From the NCBI GenBank assembly GCA_017590115.1, contig JAGGNK010008781.1:127471-191470 (forward strand): a DNA stretch of 64,000 bases. Reading direction: 5' to 3'. Positions 1 through 12,039 of the stretch are shown piece after piece (positions within the stretch are counted from its first letter, which is position 1; each line of letters opens with the position of its first letter). Source of the DNA: Montifringilla adamsi (Eukaryota > Chordata > Aves > Passeriformes > Passeridae). The notes under the pieces were generated by a model. That model searched no databases. It saw only the letters and a program-made list of their open reading frames with translations, and was not told the DNA's origin. The position numbers were made by a program, and so were the translations under genes.

Positions 1-600
1 GTTAAATAAAACAACCAACCAGACAAAAACTTCCCGAAACAGACACCCTTCCCCCAAGCAAACAAAAAACAACCCTAGAAATGCACAGAAATTACCAGGA
101 AATTAACTTAATTTGCATCATTTCATTGTTCATTTAAAGGATCCTGTGTCTCTCTGCAGAGCTGTTAGCTATTTGGGTAGGTCCCATACAAACGTGTCCC
201 TATAATTAATTACTTCATTCTTTGATTTTTTTTTTCCATGAAATGTAAATTTAAGGATGGAATCAACTGTGTTTTCAAACAAATTAACATTTGTATAGTG
301 AACGTTGTCATGATTATGCTTCAGTGTATACATTTATAGAGTCAAATTTCAGCTTATAATTTTTAAAACACCAGATAAATGTTCCCAACTAGGAAGAAGT
401 AGCTTATTAGCCTGACATGGCCTTTTTTGATTTTGGATGAATAGAACTGGATTTCATCCTTAACATGTTATTTTAATAATGTCCTGTAATTAAATGCTTC
501 TTCATGTTTGAGCAATAAAAAAGCCTTTACTAAAAAGGCAGAACCTCTCTCCTGACAATGTAATGTAAAAAGCTTCTGTTGTTGAGGAGCAGCTCCTTTT
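1..600. other. AT-rich sequence, no gene seen
   Basis: I see only AT-rich unique-looking sequence with short T and A runs. No open frame, splice pattern or repeat family is recognisable. Confidence 0.6.
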
Positions 601-765
601 AAAAGTAATATGTGAAAATTATTCTTGCTTGTCTCTCTGAAAGCCTCCTTTTTACTGTCAGCTGGCAATGGGAGTGGTGGCCATCATGCACAAACCCACA
701 ATGCAGAGCTTTTAGACAGAAGTGGGAGGAGTGGCCAGTACCCTTGGGTGTTGGGCAACCCTGCA

Positions 766-935
766 GATGGATCTCAACAGTCCAGAGCGATGGGCAGGGA
801 GGAACAGTCTGGAATTTTACAAAGGCAGGTGCACGGTCCTGCCTCTGGGGAGGAGCAACCCCAGGCACCAGCACAGGCTGGGGATGAGCTGCTGGAGAGC
901 ATCTCTGCAGAGAAGGACCTGAGGGTGCTGGTCCC
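766..935 (+). mobile_element. CR1-type LINE fragment (3' part of reverse-transcriptase ORF)
   Basis: A decayed piece of the C-terminal part of the CR1 LINE ORF2. One frame (about 769-880) reads DLNSPERWAGRNSLEF then LGRSNPRHQHRLG. These match the conserved stretch of avian CR1 ORF2 that follows the reverse-transcriptase catalytic core. The match then shifts to another frame, which reads DELLESISAEKDLRVLV at about 883-933. The frame change and loss of similarity on both sides show an old, truncated, inactive copy. CR1 ORF2 encodes endonuclease and reverse transcriptase; only this short segment survives here and neither catalytic motif is present. Seen directly: the residues and frameshift. Known: CR1 is the dominant LINE of birds and reptiles. 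The exact ends are uncertain by tens of bases. Confidence 0.75.
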
Positions 936-940
936 TTCCA

Positions 941-3672
941 ATGGGATCTGTTCTGTGATAAGGGGGTCCCATGTTCCACATGCAGCTGACGCTTACAGCC
1001 TGGGACCTGAGCTCTCACAAATGCTGGTGTTCAGCACTTACCATGTGCTGAAAGTGGCCCCGTCTGTCCAGCTTTCTACAGTAATCTCCCCATGGGAATC
1101 TGGAGGACAAAATATCTCTCTTCAAAATACTTTTATTGTTCTCTTACTCACCCTAGGTGTTTGTCACTGAAAAAGAGTGAAATAATCAGTAGTTATTTTG
1201 CAACTACTCTGTCTCTGGATAGCTTTAAACATACAAAGTTGAAGGTTTCCCTGAAATTTCCAGCAGTGTCTACCAGAGGGGATTACAATCACAAAAATAC
1301 TTGCTGCAGGGTTGCTGTGAATGCTGCTAGGCATCAGTTGGAAAGTTGTTGTTTGAGGGAATTAAAGCAAAACAAAGACATATTTGCCTAATCCCAGTTT
1401 GGATCAGGAGTATAGTTTGGAAATGAGAGCAGCCAGGATTGCAAGTGTAATATGAAATGGGCTGCACTTCTTGATTTTTAGTGTATGTACTTATTAAAAA
1501 TATTGACAGAGGTTTCAATTGCAATGAAGTAGTGTTTTCATGGAAAAAGATGCATTGTGTCCTAAATAGTATTTTTGTAAGGATCAGCAGATGGAAACTG
1601 AAGTAAGACATATGCCAGTTCAGAAAGATTGAACGTACATAACAACTGCTGCAAGAGATCTGTATTTCTATGTCCTGAAATGCCTTTGAGCTAAGCTTGA
1701 GTATCTTTTTAGGAGATTAAGTTTGGCAAAGTATGTGTTAAGCTTTAGTCAAATGTAAATAATTGCACCAAGTCAAAGAGTGATACTAACCCATTAAGCC
1801 ATTTGATTTGACCTTCTGTGTAGCTGGCTCCAGGAGCGTGTCAGCCTCCAAGAGGGCCAGAGAGGCGTCAGCTGCGTGATTCTGAATGCAAAGCATGTTT
1901 CCTATTAGAGTTAAGTGTGAGTGGAAGTTGTGAGGGGCCCCAAGACAATATTGTGAGTGTGGAAGTAGCGAATCAATGAGCATTTTGGGGAGGCTGAGCA
2001 ATGTATCTATTGCACGCCATGCAGAAATAGTGTGAGCACAGCTTCTAGGCTAATAACCTGCTGTGAAAACATCTTGAAGGTGATGGGAACATTGCAGCTT
2101 CACATTGTGTCAGCTAATGCAGTCTCCAAAACAGGATGCTTCCCCATCAGCCATTAATGGTGAAGAGGAATCATACTGTTCCTGGGACTCCTTTTCCCTT
2201 TATGAGTGGCAGTAATTGAATGGCAGGCATTCAGAAGACACAGAAGGAATTTGTACAGGTTTGTGTGCGATATAGAGCATTTGTTCAGCTGTTAACTTCT
2301 GCTGGTGTTGTGTTCAGGCTGACTCAGAGTATATAGATAACTCACCTTTGGAATAGGGCGTAACCTCTGCTGCCTCCTCACAACCTTTGGTTTGACTTTC
2401 ATGTCCGTGGATCCAAACACATCAAATATATCACTGAGCACCATTCACTGATTTATTGGGCTGCATTCTCAAAGTTGTACTCAAGAAGCCAACAGCGTAA
2501 ATGAAATAAAGGCTGTTAAAGTGTGCACTGGGGCAATCCAAATGCTTCCATACTCACACAGAGCAGATAAGGTGCTGTGCCAACACCCATGGTTTCATTT
2601 TTATAAAAATGTATTTTTGTGCTCTGAATTACTCTTTATTGCCTTCAGTGGTGATAGCACAGGGAAAGAATGGCACATTTCCTGTGAATTGGCACATGGA
2701 GCTGGCTTTCTGTTGAGAGAAATATTGTTTATTAGAGGAACAGTTGGCCATACTTACTGGCAACTTTTCTCATCTATTTAAGTGATACATAGAAGCAGCC
2801 TTACTGCATGGACACATGCGTCTGTGCTTGTGTGCTGTTTTGTTCTTCCTGTAGGAATAATGTATCATTTGAGTCACTTAAGAACATGTTGTGGCCATCT
2901 ACAAACCCCAAATTTCCCAATAGTTGAAGCATATAATTTCTTTTAAGGTTTGTTTCATTTATACTGCACAACTTGTGGAAATTAGGGCCTTGTAAAAATG
3001 TACTGATGACTTCTACAGAAAAATGTGATTGTACCATGAAAATACAAGGCAAATGTGTTATTTTGGATAACTCCTACATTCTTTGTAGGAAAAGAAGAAA
3101 ATGGGCAGGATGTAACAAGGACAAGGGGGACTTTTGTTGTCTTCCTTGGTCAGATGATTATGTTGAGTAATGCATGAAGTGTGTAGTAAAACCAGAGAGG
3201 AGCTACAGATTTTAAGCCCTAGTCTAGTCTTTTGAGCCCAAGCACAAATTTTTAAGCTACTTAAAGCTAGCTGTCCCTCTGTGAAGTCCACGTAAAGGTT
3301 TTTTCCTAGGCAGATTTTGAGCTACATTGATTACTACTGAGTTTAAGGATATGTCAAACACTGAATTTGCTGAAGAAAGAGCACAGAAATTAATGTAGTT
3401 AATGTAACTGTGAGCTGAAGCTGAGTGATAAAACTTGGCTTCTGGTCAAGGTTAAATTATACAAAAACACAAAAAAATATTTTGTGATCATTTTGTCTTG
3501 ATCTTTTTTTTGCAGTGAAAAGCTAATGTCACATGAAAAGGGGAGATTTCTTGACACCTAGTATTTAATTGTGTGTCAGCACTGAGGTATCAAATTATCT
3601 GTTTTCTGTACTGCCTCAGCTAAAACAAGAACACAAAACCAGCTCTTGACTGCAGCAAGTGTAGTGTCATAA
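941..3672. other. Non-coding sequence, nothing recognised
   Basis: No gene, RNA or named repeat is supported. The open frames are short, overlap on both strands, and resemble no family I know. Confidence 0.55.
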
Positions 3673-3673
3673 G

Positions 3674-3687
3674 AAAAAAAAAAAAAA
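3674..3687. repeat. A14 homopolymer in A-rich tract
   Basis: A run of 14 A bases, followed by an A-rich, C-interrupted stretch to about 3710. It is probably a simple repeat. CR1 elements do not end in poly(A), so it is not evidence of a LINE tail. Confidence 0.9.
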
Positions 3688-3710
3688 CAAACAAAAACCA
3701 AACCCACAGA

Positions 3711-6700
3711 AATTTGCATCAAACCAGAATAACATTTTGCTTAAATGAGATAAAAAAAATAAGAAAGAAGCTTATTATTCTTCCACCAAGCAGCTGCTGT
3801 GATTGTTAATTGGAGAAAGAAATGAAAAGCTGCCAGTTCATTTTGGCACTTTGTTTCTAATGCACCAGCAGAGGAGCAGACACACCAGAGCTTGTGAGAG
3901 ATTTTTCATTTAAACTTCAAAGAGCGGGGGAGTTCTCCACTGAGGTAATGCTGCTTCTCATAACAGGTGTGAACCGTACAAATCTATTGAGAACCGGCTT
4001 ATTTCCTTTTTTAATTATCTAGTTTTGGGATAAAAAAAACAAATCTAAAAGCTAATCTACTCACTCTGGGCTCCTTCATTCTTGCCACACACGGGTGTGG
4101 CATTACTGTGAGCTTACTTAAAGTGAAACACATCAGTGACTCGTAGGACTGGCGTTTACAAGGCTCTTCTGATGAGCAAAGCAATGACCTCTGTAGCCAC
4201 AAATGCAAGCACAGATACCCACTTCCATTAGTCTGTACTGCTGAGGAGCTCTGTAGATGCTTGCATGGTCAATAAAAGGATAGCCTGAGCTGTGACTAAA
4301 TCACTGGGCTGGAGGTAAAAACCTGGTGAGGTCACCCGCGTGTGCCATCGCTGCTGCTGCTCCCTGCGCCTTGCTGCACGTCTGCCAGTCAGCCCAGCGG
4401 CTTCTGGAGGTGTCCGTGCTGGACGGGACTGGCTCCACAGAACCTCTGGCTTTGCAGGGCTTCAGCAGAGCCTGAAATGCTTGAGCTGTGGGAAACAGAA
4501 TTAACTGAGGATGTTAGCGCGAGTCTGCATCAGCCACATGCAACTCCTTTGAAACAGGAGCTTGAGAGTCTTTGCTGGCTGCTGGAATCTTTTCAGAGGA
4601 AAAAGCTATTATTGGACATTGAATTGCTTACTAGCTATGGTTTTTTTCTTTAAAATGATGCTTTATTTGTGCCTCTTGTACAATCTTCCAGCCAGATGAA
4701 TTATGATCATGTCAAAGTCTCAGTCATAAGCATTATAGAAATAGAGGACTAGCAGAAATTTGCATAATTGCTTTATGCAGTGGTTCAGGAAAAGATTTCA
4801 TTATTTGAAGTACCAGTTGAGGTACAGAATTTGATGCTATCTTAGAGAAAAGCTTTTACGATAGGTATAATCTCTTCTGTGTATACATTATACATTCATA
4901 TAACACTGACATTTCTTATGCATGAATTGTCTGAAAATATGCTGATTATAGCAGTATGTTTGTCTGCAACTAAATGTTGTTATATGCCTGTAGGTTACAT
5001 ATTAAACAACTTTAATTAGAGAAGATGGATTACTCTGGAAACTCATGCAGATTTGCACCGCAACATGGGTGAACACACATGGGTGACAGGGTGTTTACAT
5101 GATGTGGTGCTGCTGTGACCCTCTCCCTCAATTCTCATCTCTCTCTCTCTATTTTTAAAAATAATTTAAGATATTTAATGGGCACCTCAAATATCCCATT
5201 CATTGGGAAACAGCTTTATTAGCACAACATGCAGAAACCTGCCAATAACCAGTGAGTCAACAGTTCCAGAAAGTGCTTTACACGTAGTAGAGGAGTCTCC
5301 TACTGACTCAGTGGTATTGTCTAACTGCTCGATGGGGTGGTTTGAATTATTTGTTTCCCTCAGCAGTAGGCTGCACAGTTTAGACAGGTTAGTCTCTGAT
5401 TTTTGGAGACAATTCTGCCTGTTTGTCAGTTTCTATACCTTTTTAAATGGCCACAATTGTAGCCAGGCAATTACCATTTTGTCATTGTGGTTAAATGGAA
5501 AAGAGCATTGCATTCAAATGACAGCACTAAGTATATTTCAGTATTGCTGAACGTAAACAATATGCTTTTTTCTCATATCCATATCCATCTGTAATCTTCC
5601 CTTCTCTCCCTTGTCGCTAGAGCAACACCACAGAGCAGCTGCTTGCTCAGATGTGAAAATCATATTTTAAGTCATCTAACTTGTATTCAAATCAAGAAAT
5701 TATGTGCTCCTTAGAAAGCAAAGGGCTCCTTCGGCTGAAGGTTTGCTTGCAGGCTCTCGTGTGACTGGGGACAGCAATGCAACAATGGAAAATTTCAATT
5801 GGATTTATTTTTTTGGTTAGTCATTTTACACTAGTGCCTTGCATATTCTTAGATGGCAGCATAGCTGAATAAAAACACGCCGTCAGCTAATCATGATTCT
5901 TTACAAAACTAAGAGACTTGCAAGAATGCGTGTAGTTGTTTAAGGGCTTTCCTCAAATGGAACAGGTGAAACTAGAAATGCTTAACCCCTGTTGTGATTT
6001 CAGTTGTCACAGCTCTGACCTCAGAGGGCACTGATCAAACTGCAGCAACACATGTGATGTACTTGATCTAACAATAGTTTAGTCAGTATCCAGTGAAAAC
6101 GCTGTTGCAGTAACTCCAGGCAGCAGCTTGCACCGGTGCGCGTGCTGTCTGCACCTGCTGTGACGTTTATCTGGACAGCATTGCACCCTCCCCGTGGTGT
6201 TTGAGCAGCTGTTAATGGGAAGAGCCAGGGACGCTTCCACCCTGCAGCCCTGCGGACCCAGTCTTACTCTCGGTGCTGGCGTGTGGGGTTACTCTGTAGT
6301 GCTTGCATGTCTGAAGGCTGTGTGGATGGTGCAGGCATGCTGGGGAGCTGGTTCAGAGCAATAACACAAAATCTGCTGCTTTTGGCTGCACGACTCCTGC
6401 TGTGAGCTCCCTATTCCCACCTACTAACACCGTGGTGATGGTTTTGGGAGTCAAAGCAGTGCTTGTGCATGCTGCTGTTCTGGGCTGTGCAGGCTGGCTT
6501 CTCAGTGATCGTTGCAGAAGCAGACTGGGATGGCCCTCAGAGGAACAGAGGTTTTTACTAAATCTCTGAGTAGCAAATAAATTTTAAATTTAATAGAATA
6601 ATTCTCATTGATCCTCATTTTTAGGAGCAGTAGGAGTGACACAGGCAGTAAGTTGTTAGTCTTCGTTGACACTTTGGCTTTTATCAAGTTCTCTTGTCAA

Positions 6701-9238
6701 GTAACAACTACAGGGAGGCAGAATTTATTAAAGCCAGCGATGGTTATAAATGCATTTCCAGAGGTGTGAGGTATGTGTAAATTAGTTTCGTGCTGTGTGC
6801 ATCTTTTTTCTAATTCTTTTGAATCAGAGAAATGCAGGAGCTCTAAGAATTATATACATTTTTGTGGTCATCGAGGAGGTTGGAAAGAAATTACTTCTCC
6901 TGTTCTGTGTAATCACTTCAAATGAGAAAACCAGTCACTTCAACACTGACCCCTTAAATAGTGGGTATGGAAGAGAGATAGGAAATACACTGTTTTGTGG
7001 TCATGGGAAAAGGAGAGTGAGAGTCATGAGCCCATATTCAATTACAGCCAGGATGCTGAACTGCACCTTCACCTGCATGGAAAGCAGAGTTCTGTGTAGT
7101 GTTCTTGCTATATCCCATTGATAGATACAGTCCATTAAAAGAAAAAACAAAACAAAAAAACAATTTAACTGTTTTATTGTTTAGACCTTTAGATTAATAT
7201 TGTGTTCAATAGCAGATGAAATGGAAGGAGAGGCACTAAAACTGAGTACAGCAGTTCAGCATGGACTAACTTGGATCAAGAAGTGTACAACCCTTCAGCC
7301 CACATCAGTTATGATTTTGGTTTTTTTTCTCTGAGATATATGAACCAATTTTGTCTCCAAAACTACTATACTAATTTTCCCTAAACCCTCTGATTCCTGC
7401 TCCTTCTATATTTGTGAATAAAACTCTCTCTTAATGCTGGAACTATGCAGCTGAATAGCCCTTAGTAAAGCCAAGTATCTTTGTTCCAGCTGCCTTGGAG
7501 AGGACATCAGACAAGTAAATGGTCGAGCTGTAACACCACCAACACTCAGTCCCTGTCCTGTGAGCATTAAAGTCTTCCTTCCTTTCCTCTTCCCCACTCA
7601 AGGCCATGGAGGGAAATCACATCCCTTTTTCTGTCACGTCCTGGGCAGCTGGCAGAGCTTGGGATGGACCCAGATTTCCTACTGCCAAGCACGGCATTCT
7701 CCCTGCTGTTCTGTGTTTTGCGCAGGACGCGGTGGGAGCAGGCCCTTGGTTTACTCCAGGCAGTTGCTGGCTCTGCAACCAACTCAGGGAGTGGAACACG
7801 CTTGCTGAATTTGCGTATATGCTTTTTTCAGTCTTCTGTAGATACGTCTGTGTAATGAAAACTCAATAAAATTTTAATGGTGAAAAAAATCCCCAGACAG
7901 CAAACCAACCCTTTCATCATTATCTCATTGCAGGCAGGTCATGCCAAGGTGTCACTAGTCCAGAATCCAAACAGCATCTAACCAGCAGAAGCCATTCTTC
8001 AAACAGGAATCCCAGAACGAGCTGCTGCATTATGTAACATTTTTGAATTATTCATTAACTCTGGTTTAGCATTCGTCCTGCACTTAAGCCAAAGCCAGCC
8101 CTGTATTTGCAGGCAAAAAGTAACAGTTTCCATTACAATGGATAATAACGCAAATTGTTTCTTTATTCTTAGCTGGCAGTTTGTTACCATGATAAAGTTA
8201 CATGCAGATAGAAGTTGTATCACTTCATACTTTGAAGTCCTCTGACACCCGATATCCATTCTTGTAAAGTTATTTTACCTGTGTACATGTATGTGTGTTT
8301 TTATATGTATTGACACAGTCATACATAGCAGAAACTCTACTTTTGGACTGTGAGTAATACCAGAGAGGCAAAATAAAAGGGTTGTGCAAACAACAATATA
8401 TTCAAGTTGTCGGTATCACATTATACTTTAGGCTGTGTGCTAAGCAATCCTTCATGTCTGCTTCTCTTTCTTTCTCCATTCATTTTTCAGCACGGCTTTG
8501 CCTTGTGCAGTACACACAGTGCATTCAGCATCTCCGTTTTTTCAGCAGCAAATGTTACAATTGATATTCTTTGACTTTTCCCTTTGTTTGTGCACGGCAG
8601 TTGAATACATTTATTCCCAAGGATAATAACCTACAGTGGTTGGCTCTGTCTGGAATACCGACTGTATAAATCAATATAATGACCGGCAATATTAATTATT
8701 TCAGCAAATTTTCGAGCTCAGTGTTGCAGCTTTCATTCAATTACATATTATTTAGTACCCCATAGTTATAGGAGACAGCAGGAACATGGGTTATGTAACC
8801 TAAAGGACAAGTTCTTTTTACTTTCAAAGTAATTCTAGCATTCTTCCTGCATTGAAAGGGTCAAATCCTCCTCCCCAGGCCCATTCGGCTAACTACTGAA
8901 AGCAGGAAAAGTTGGATTGCAGTTGGATGGCAGCCCTCTGAATGTTAGTCCACTGACTTGAACAGAGACTTTCCAGTTTTGGTGTGTTTCATCGGCCTAT
9001 GGGCAAAAGACAATAAAATGAACTCTCTGCACTTTGCTCGTCTGGCCATGTAGCCCATGTCCCTGTCCTCAGACCTCCAGAAAACCTTTAAAAGTCCTTG
9101 AAAAAAGGTCTGAGAGCAGCCTGAGGGATCAGCTCCCTCAGAGCCTAGGACTGGATATTCCCAGGGTCTATGCAGGCTATCCAAATCCACATTTAGGATT
9201 GCTGAAAAGAGCTGGAAAGTGGTGAAGATCAGACTGTG
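3711..9238. other. Non-coding sequence with two mildly GC-rich patches
   Basis: Mostly AT-rich unique sequence. Patches at about 4325-4460 and 6120-6330 are richer in G, C and CpG than their surroundings, but neither contains a recognisable exon or repeat. A frame at 4342-4653 crosses the first patch and looks like nothing known. Confidence 0.5.
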
Positions 9239-9252
9239 TCATGCATGCATGA
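9239..9252. repeat. 14-bp perfect palindrome
   Basis: The sequence TCATGCATGCATGA is its own reverse complement. It is short and may be chance; no partner site was seen. Confidence 0.8.
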
Positions 9253-9962
9253 GACATAAAATTTAACATTAAAGAGCCTTGATGTATGAAACAGCAGGAA
9301 CATCCTTCCATGAAAATCCAGCTCTGTGCTGTTCATTTTGAGGTACCTTCTGCTACTGCTTATATACTGTACATATCCAGTGATTAATTGCTTTCATTCT
9401 CTCCGCAATTTCTTATATTTCTCTTTTATCTTTTTATTTATTTAGTTAGTTATTTTGCTTGATCCTTTATCATTGTGCTAAGCCTAATATTAACATGGGA
9501 AAACTACAGAAAAGTCACAGATGTATTACTGTAAGTTTAGTCCTCTACATTGCACTTGAGATTAAATCTGTGTCACTAAGGGCATTGCAGATGGAGTTTC
9601 GGTGCCAGAGGACTCGGTGTTGCTGTACAGGAAAGGAGCAGGGGGTTGTGATGGGGCATTTGGGGTGATACCATGCTGTAATTTGTTGTCACGGCCCTGG
9701 GTTAAGTGTGCAGCTCTTGAAGACACGCTGTATATCTTCAGTGCCTTCAACAAAGCAGAAAAAATCCTCTTGGAATTTTCCACTATGTTATTCTATGCAA
9801 TTGCTCATTCTGGTAGGAACATAACTCTTGCTAATTAAAATTGGTACTAGCAATTAAATTAATGTCTTAAAATGCCCAGCTTGATATAATACTCAAAAGT
9901 GGCTGTTTCTGCAGGAAATACTTTTTCAGAAGATGATTATGACATGGTTTCCTTTGTTTCAG

Positions 9963-10075
9963 AGCAACAAATTCTTCAAGAGCTTGACCAGAACCTCAAC
10001 CTCCTCATGAGAAGGAGAAGCAGAAGGGGAGAAGGGAAGTGTCAGCAAGATGAACAGCTTGGAAGATTAAACTAA
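9963..10075 (+). CDS. Candidate terminal coding exon (weak)
   Basis: A possible last exon of an unrecognised gene. A pyrimidine-rich tract at about 9942-9960 runs into an AG at 9961-9962, a plausible 3' splice site. Entering the next base in phase 1 opens a 37-codon frame to a TAA at 10073-10075. It reads QQILQELDQNLNLLM, then a basic run MRRRSRR, then a polar tail ending GRLN. The first part has leucine/isoleucine spacing compatible with an amphipathic or coiled-coil helix, followed by a basic cluster like a nuclear-localisation or membrane-binding patch. No polyadenylation signal stands out just downstream and no upstream exon was found in the window. A 37-codon open frame occurs easily by chance, so this is a lead and not a gene call. 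I do not recognise the protein. Confidence 0.2.
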
Positions 10076-11993
10076 GAAGATCACACCCTCAAATTATTGA
10101 TAACCACCTAATTTCAGTTTTTATTAACCCCATCTGATCTATGAGTCAAGGATATATGGAACATTTTTCTTGACCTCAGTACTTCATTTTTCATAATATA
10201 TATTTTCATATAATGTGCTCACTTTTGCACAAATGTAATCAAAAGCATAACACTCATCAACTTCACCAAATGAGAAGATCAGGCTGAGGGAGCTCCTGTC
10301 CCACACAATAATTTGGCATGTGCTGAACCAAGTGCTGGGCTCAGTCCCTTTAATCCCAGGTGTATGGTGTTGGGAGAGAATGAGGCAGAAGAGTAAGACA
10401 AACCAGCCTGGGATTTCTCATTTAACTTGCAGTTCCAGGGTGGGGAATGCCAAATGGATTGCAGTGGGGGCAGGTTTCTAGCAGCAGTAATCAGCAAGTG
10501 ACTGATTTTGTGGCTGGCATCTTCTTGGCTCCTCTGTATGTTCCACTTTTGTGCTGTTGTTGGAGGGCTGTGAAGCTGTCTATAGGTGAGAAAGTGTGAA
10601 TTTACTGCTACACCATTACCATTTATTTTTTGGATATGTCTTTCTTTAATGTTCTCTGCCGCAAACACTTGGATCACCCTGTCTAGAAATGCTTTATGCT
10701 AAAAGCAGCCAATTCTTCCTCTACTTGCAGTTATATTTTTTATAAAAGTACATTTATTATGCCATAAATGCTGCTAAGCTGCTGAAAATGGTACCCCTTT
10801 CATTGCATGGTAAGAGTTCATTACTGCCTATCTTGGAGATGATTTTGCTCTGTTTTGCTTCTCTGTTTTATGTCACCAGATGAGAACACAACTTCTGGAT
10901 ATCGATATCTCGATATAACACGGATATTAACTCCAGCATTGTGCCCTAAATCCCTGAGCAAGCAGCCAGCTGAAGGCTGTGTGTGGAGCAGGGGGTCTGG
11001 CACTGCTGGCAGGACAGGGATGGGGCAGAAGTGTAGTTTCCTTTCCCTCAATGGAGGCTGTTGTTTGGGTCTTACTCTCTGTTAGCTGCCAGGTTTTGGT
11101 AGACTTAGAAGCACTCACTTAGAAGACTTTTCCTTCACCTTTTCAATTTTGTTTAAAACAAGCCAACAGGCTTAGAATTGAGGTGGAAGGAATATTAACA
11201 GCAGGTGAACAGGCAGATGGCACAACTGTACATGTTTCATTTCCTGGGGGAAACCAGACACAGTTTTCTGTCAGAAACTTGCAGTTTTGAAACATTTAAC
11301 ACACAAACATTTGAAGCACACCTCTGTAAATTGCAGGAACTTTAATGTGATGTCCTAGCCTTTGTGTATAGTTTAATCTTGTGTGAATAATCACATGTGT
11401 GTGAAACCCCCCTGTATCTCAAGTGATTTTCTTCTATTCATCATTTCCTCTGTGCTGGCATTTCCTGTCTGTGAAATGGGAATGTCACTACCTCTTACCT
11501 CCTGTCAGCACTACAGATTGAACCTCATAAAAACCCTGTAAGAAGTGCTACTGAAAATCTGACAAGGAAAGAGAATTTTGTTTTTAAACTAGGGTTTACC
11601 CATGATGCAGGAGGAAGGACAAAATTCTGAGCAATAAGACAAAGATTCTCTGTCAGTAGAACTGTCTGGTGCTGCCGGTCTGCGTGTGAGAGAGGCTGTG
11701 GCCCTGGGGATGACTGGTGTGTAGTCCCACACCTCATGGCACTGACATAATGTGTTTGTACAGGATGGTTTAACTAAGGTTGGACAAATAGGATTGTCTC
11801 TGGCACTTCCCAATGCTTGGCTTTTGTTCTTTACTAACACCCCTGTTGGCATATAGGATGTGTAACAATGAACTTCCTCCCCTACAGAAGTGTCCCCTCT
11901 TCAGGAAATACAGGGGCATGCTCTGGTTGGTTTGCTCTTTTGCTGTTGAAGTCACTGTGGTCTCTTGTTTTCTAGCAAAAGTTAGTTTTATCT
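10076..11993. other. Non-coding sequence, nothing recognised
   Basis: No gene or repeat family is supported. A small palindromic GATATC pair occurs at about 10896-10909. Confidence 0.5.
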
Positions 11994-12015
11994 CTTTTTG
12001 AGATATCTCAAAAAG
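11994..12015. repeat. 22-bp perfect palindrome centred on GAGATATCTC
   Basis: All 11 base pairs are self-complementary, flanked on each side by T and A runs. It is the first of two palindromes with the same core, 27 bases apart centre to centre. Confidence 0.95.
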
Positions 12016-12023
12016 GGTTTTTT

Positions 12024-12039
12024 TTTGAGATATCTCAAA
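12024..12039. repeat. 16-bp perfect palindrome with the same core
   Basis: The core GAGATATCTC is repeated with three T:A pairs on each side. With the palindrome just upstream and a third TTTTATCTCAAAAAG half-site at about 12042-12056, it forms a small cluster of direct and inverted repeats. Confidence 0.95.

Noticed and set aside
601..1170. 181-codon plus-strand frame
   Set aside because: The only recognisable part is a piece of CR1 ORF2 that changes frame midway. The rest is not protein-like.
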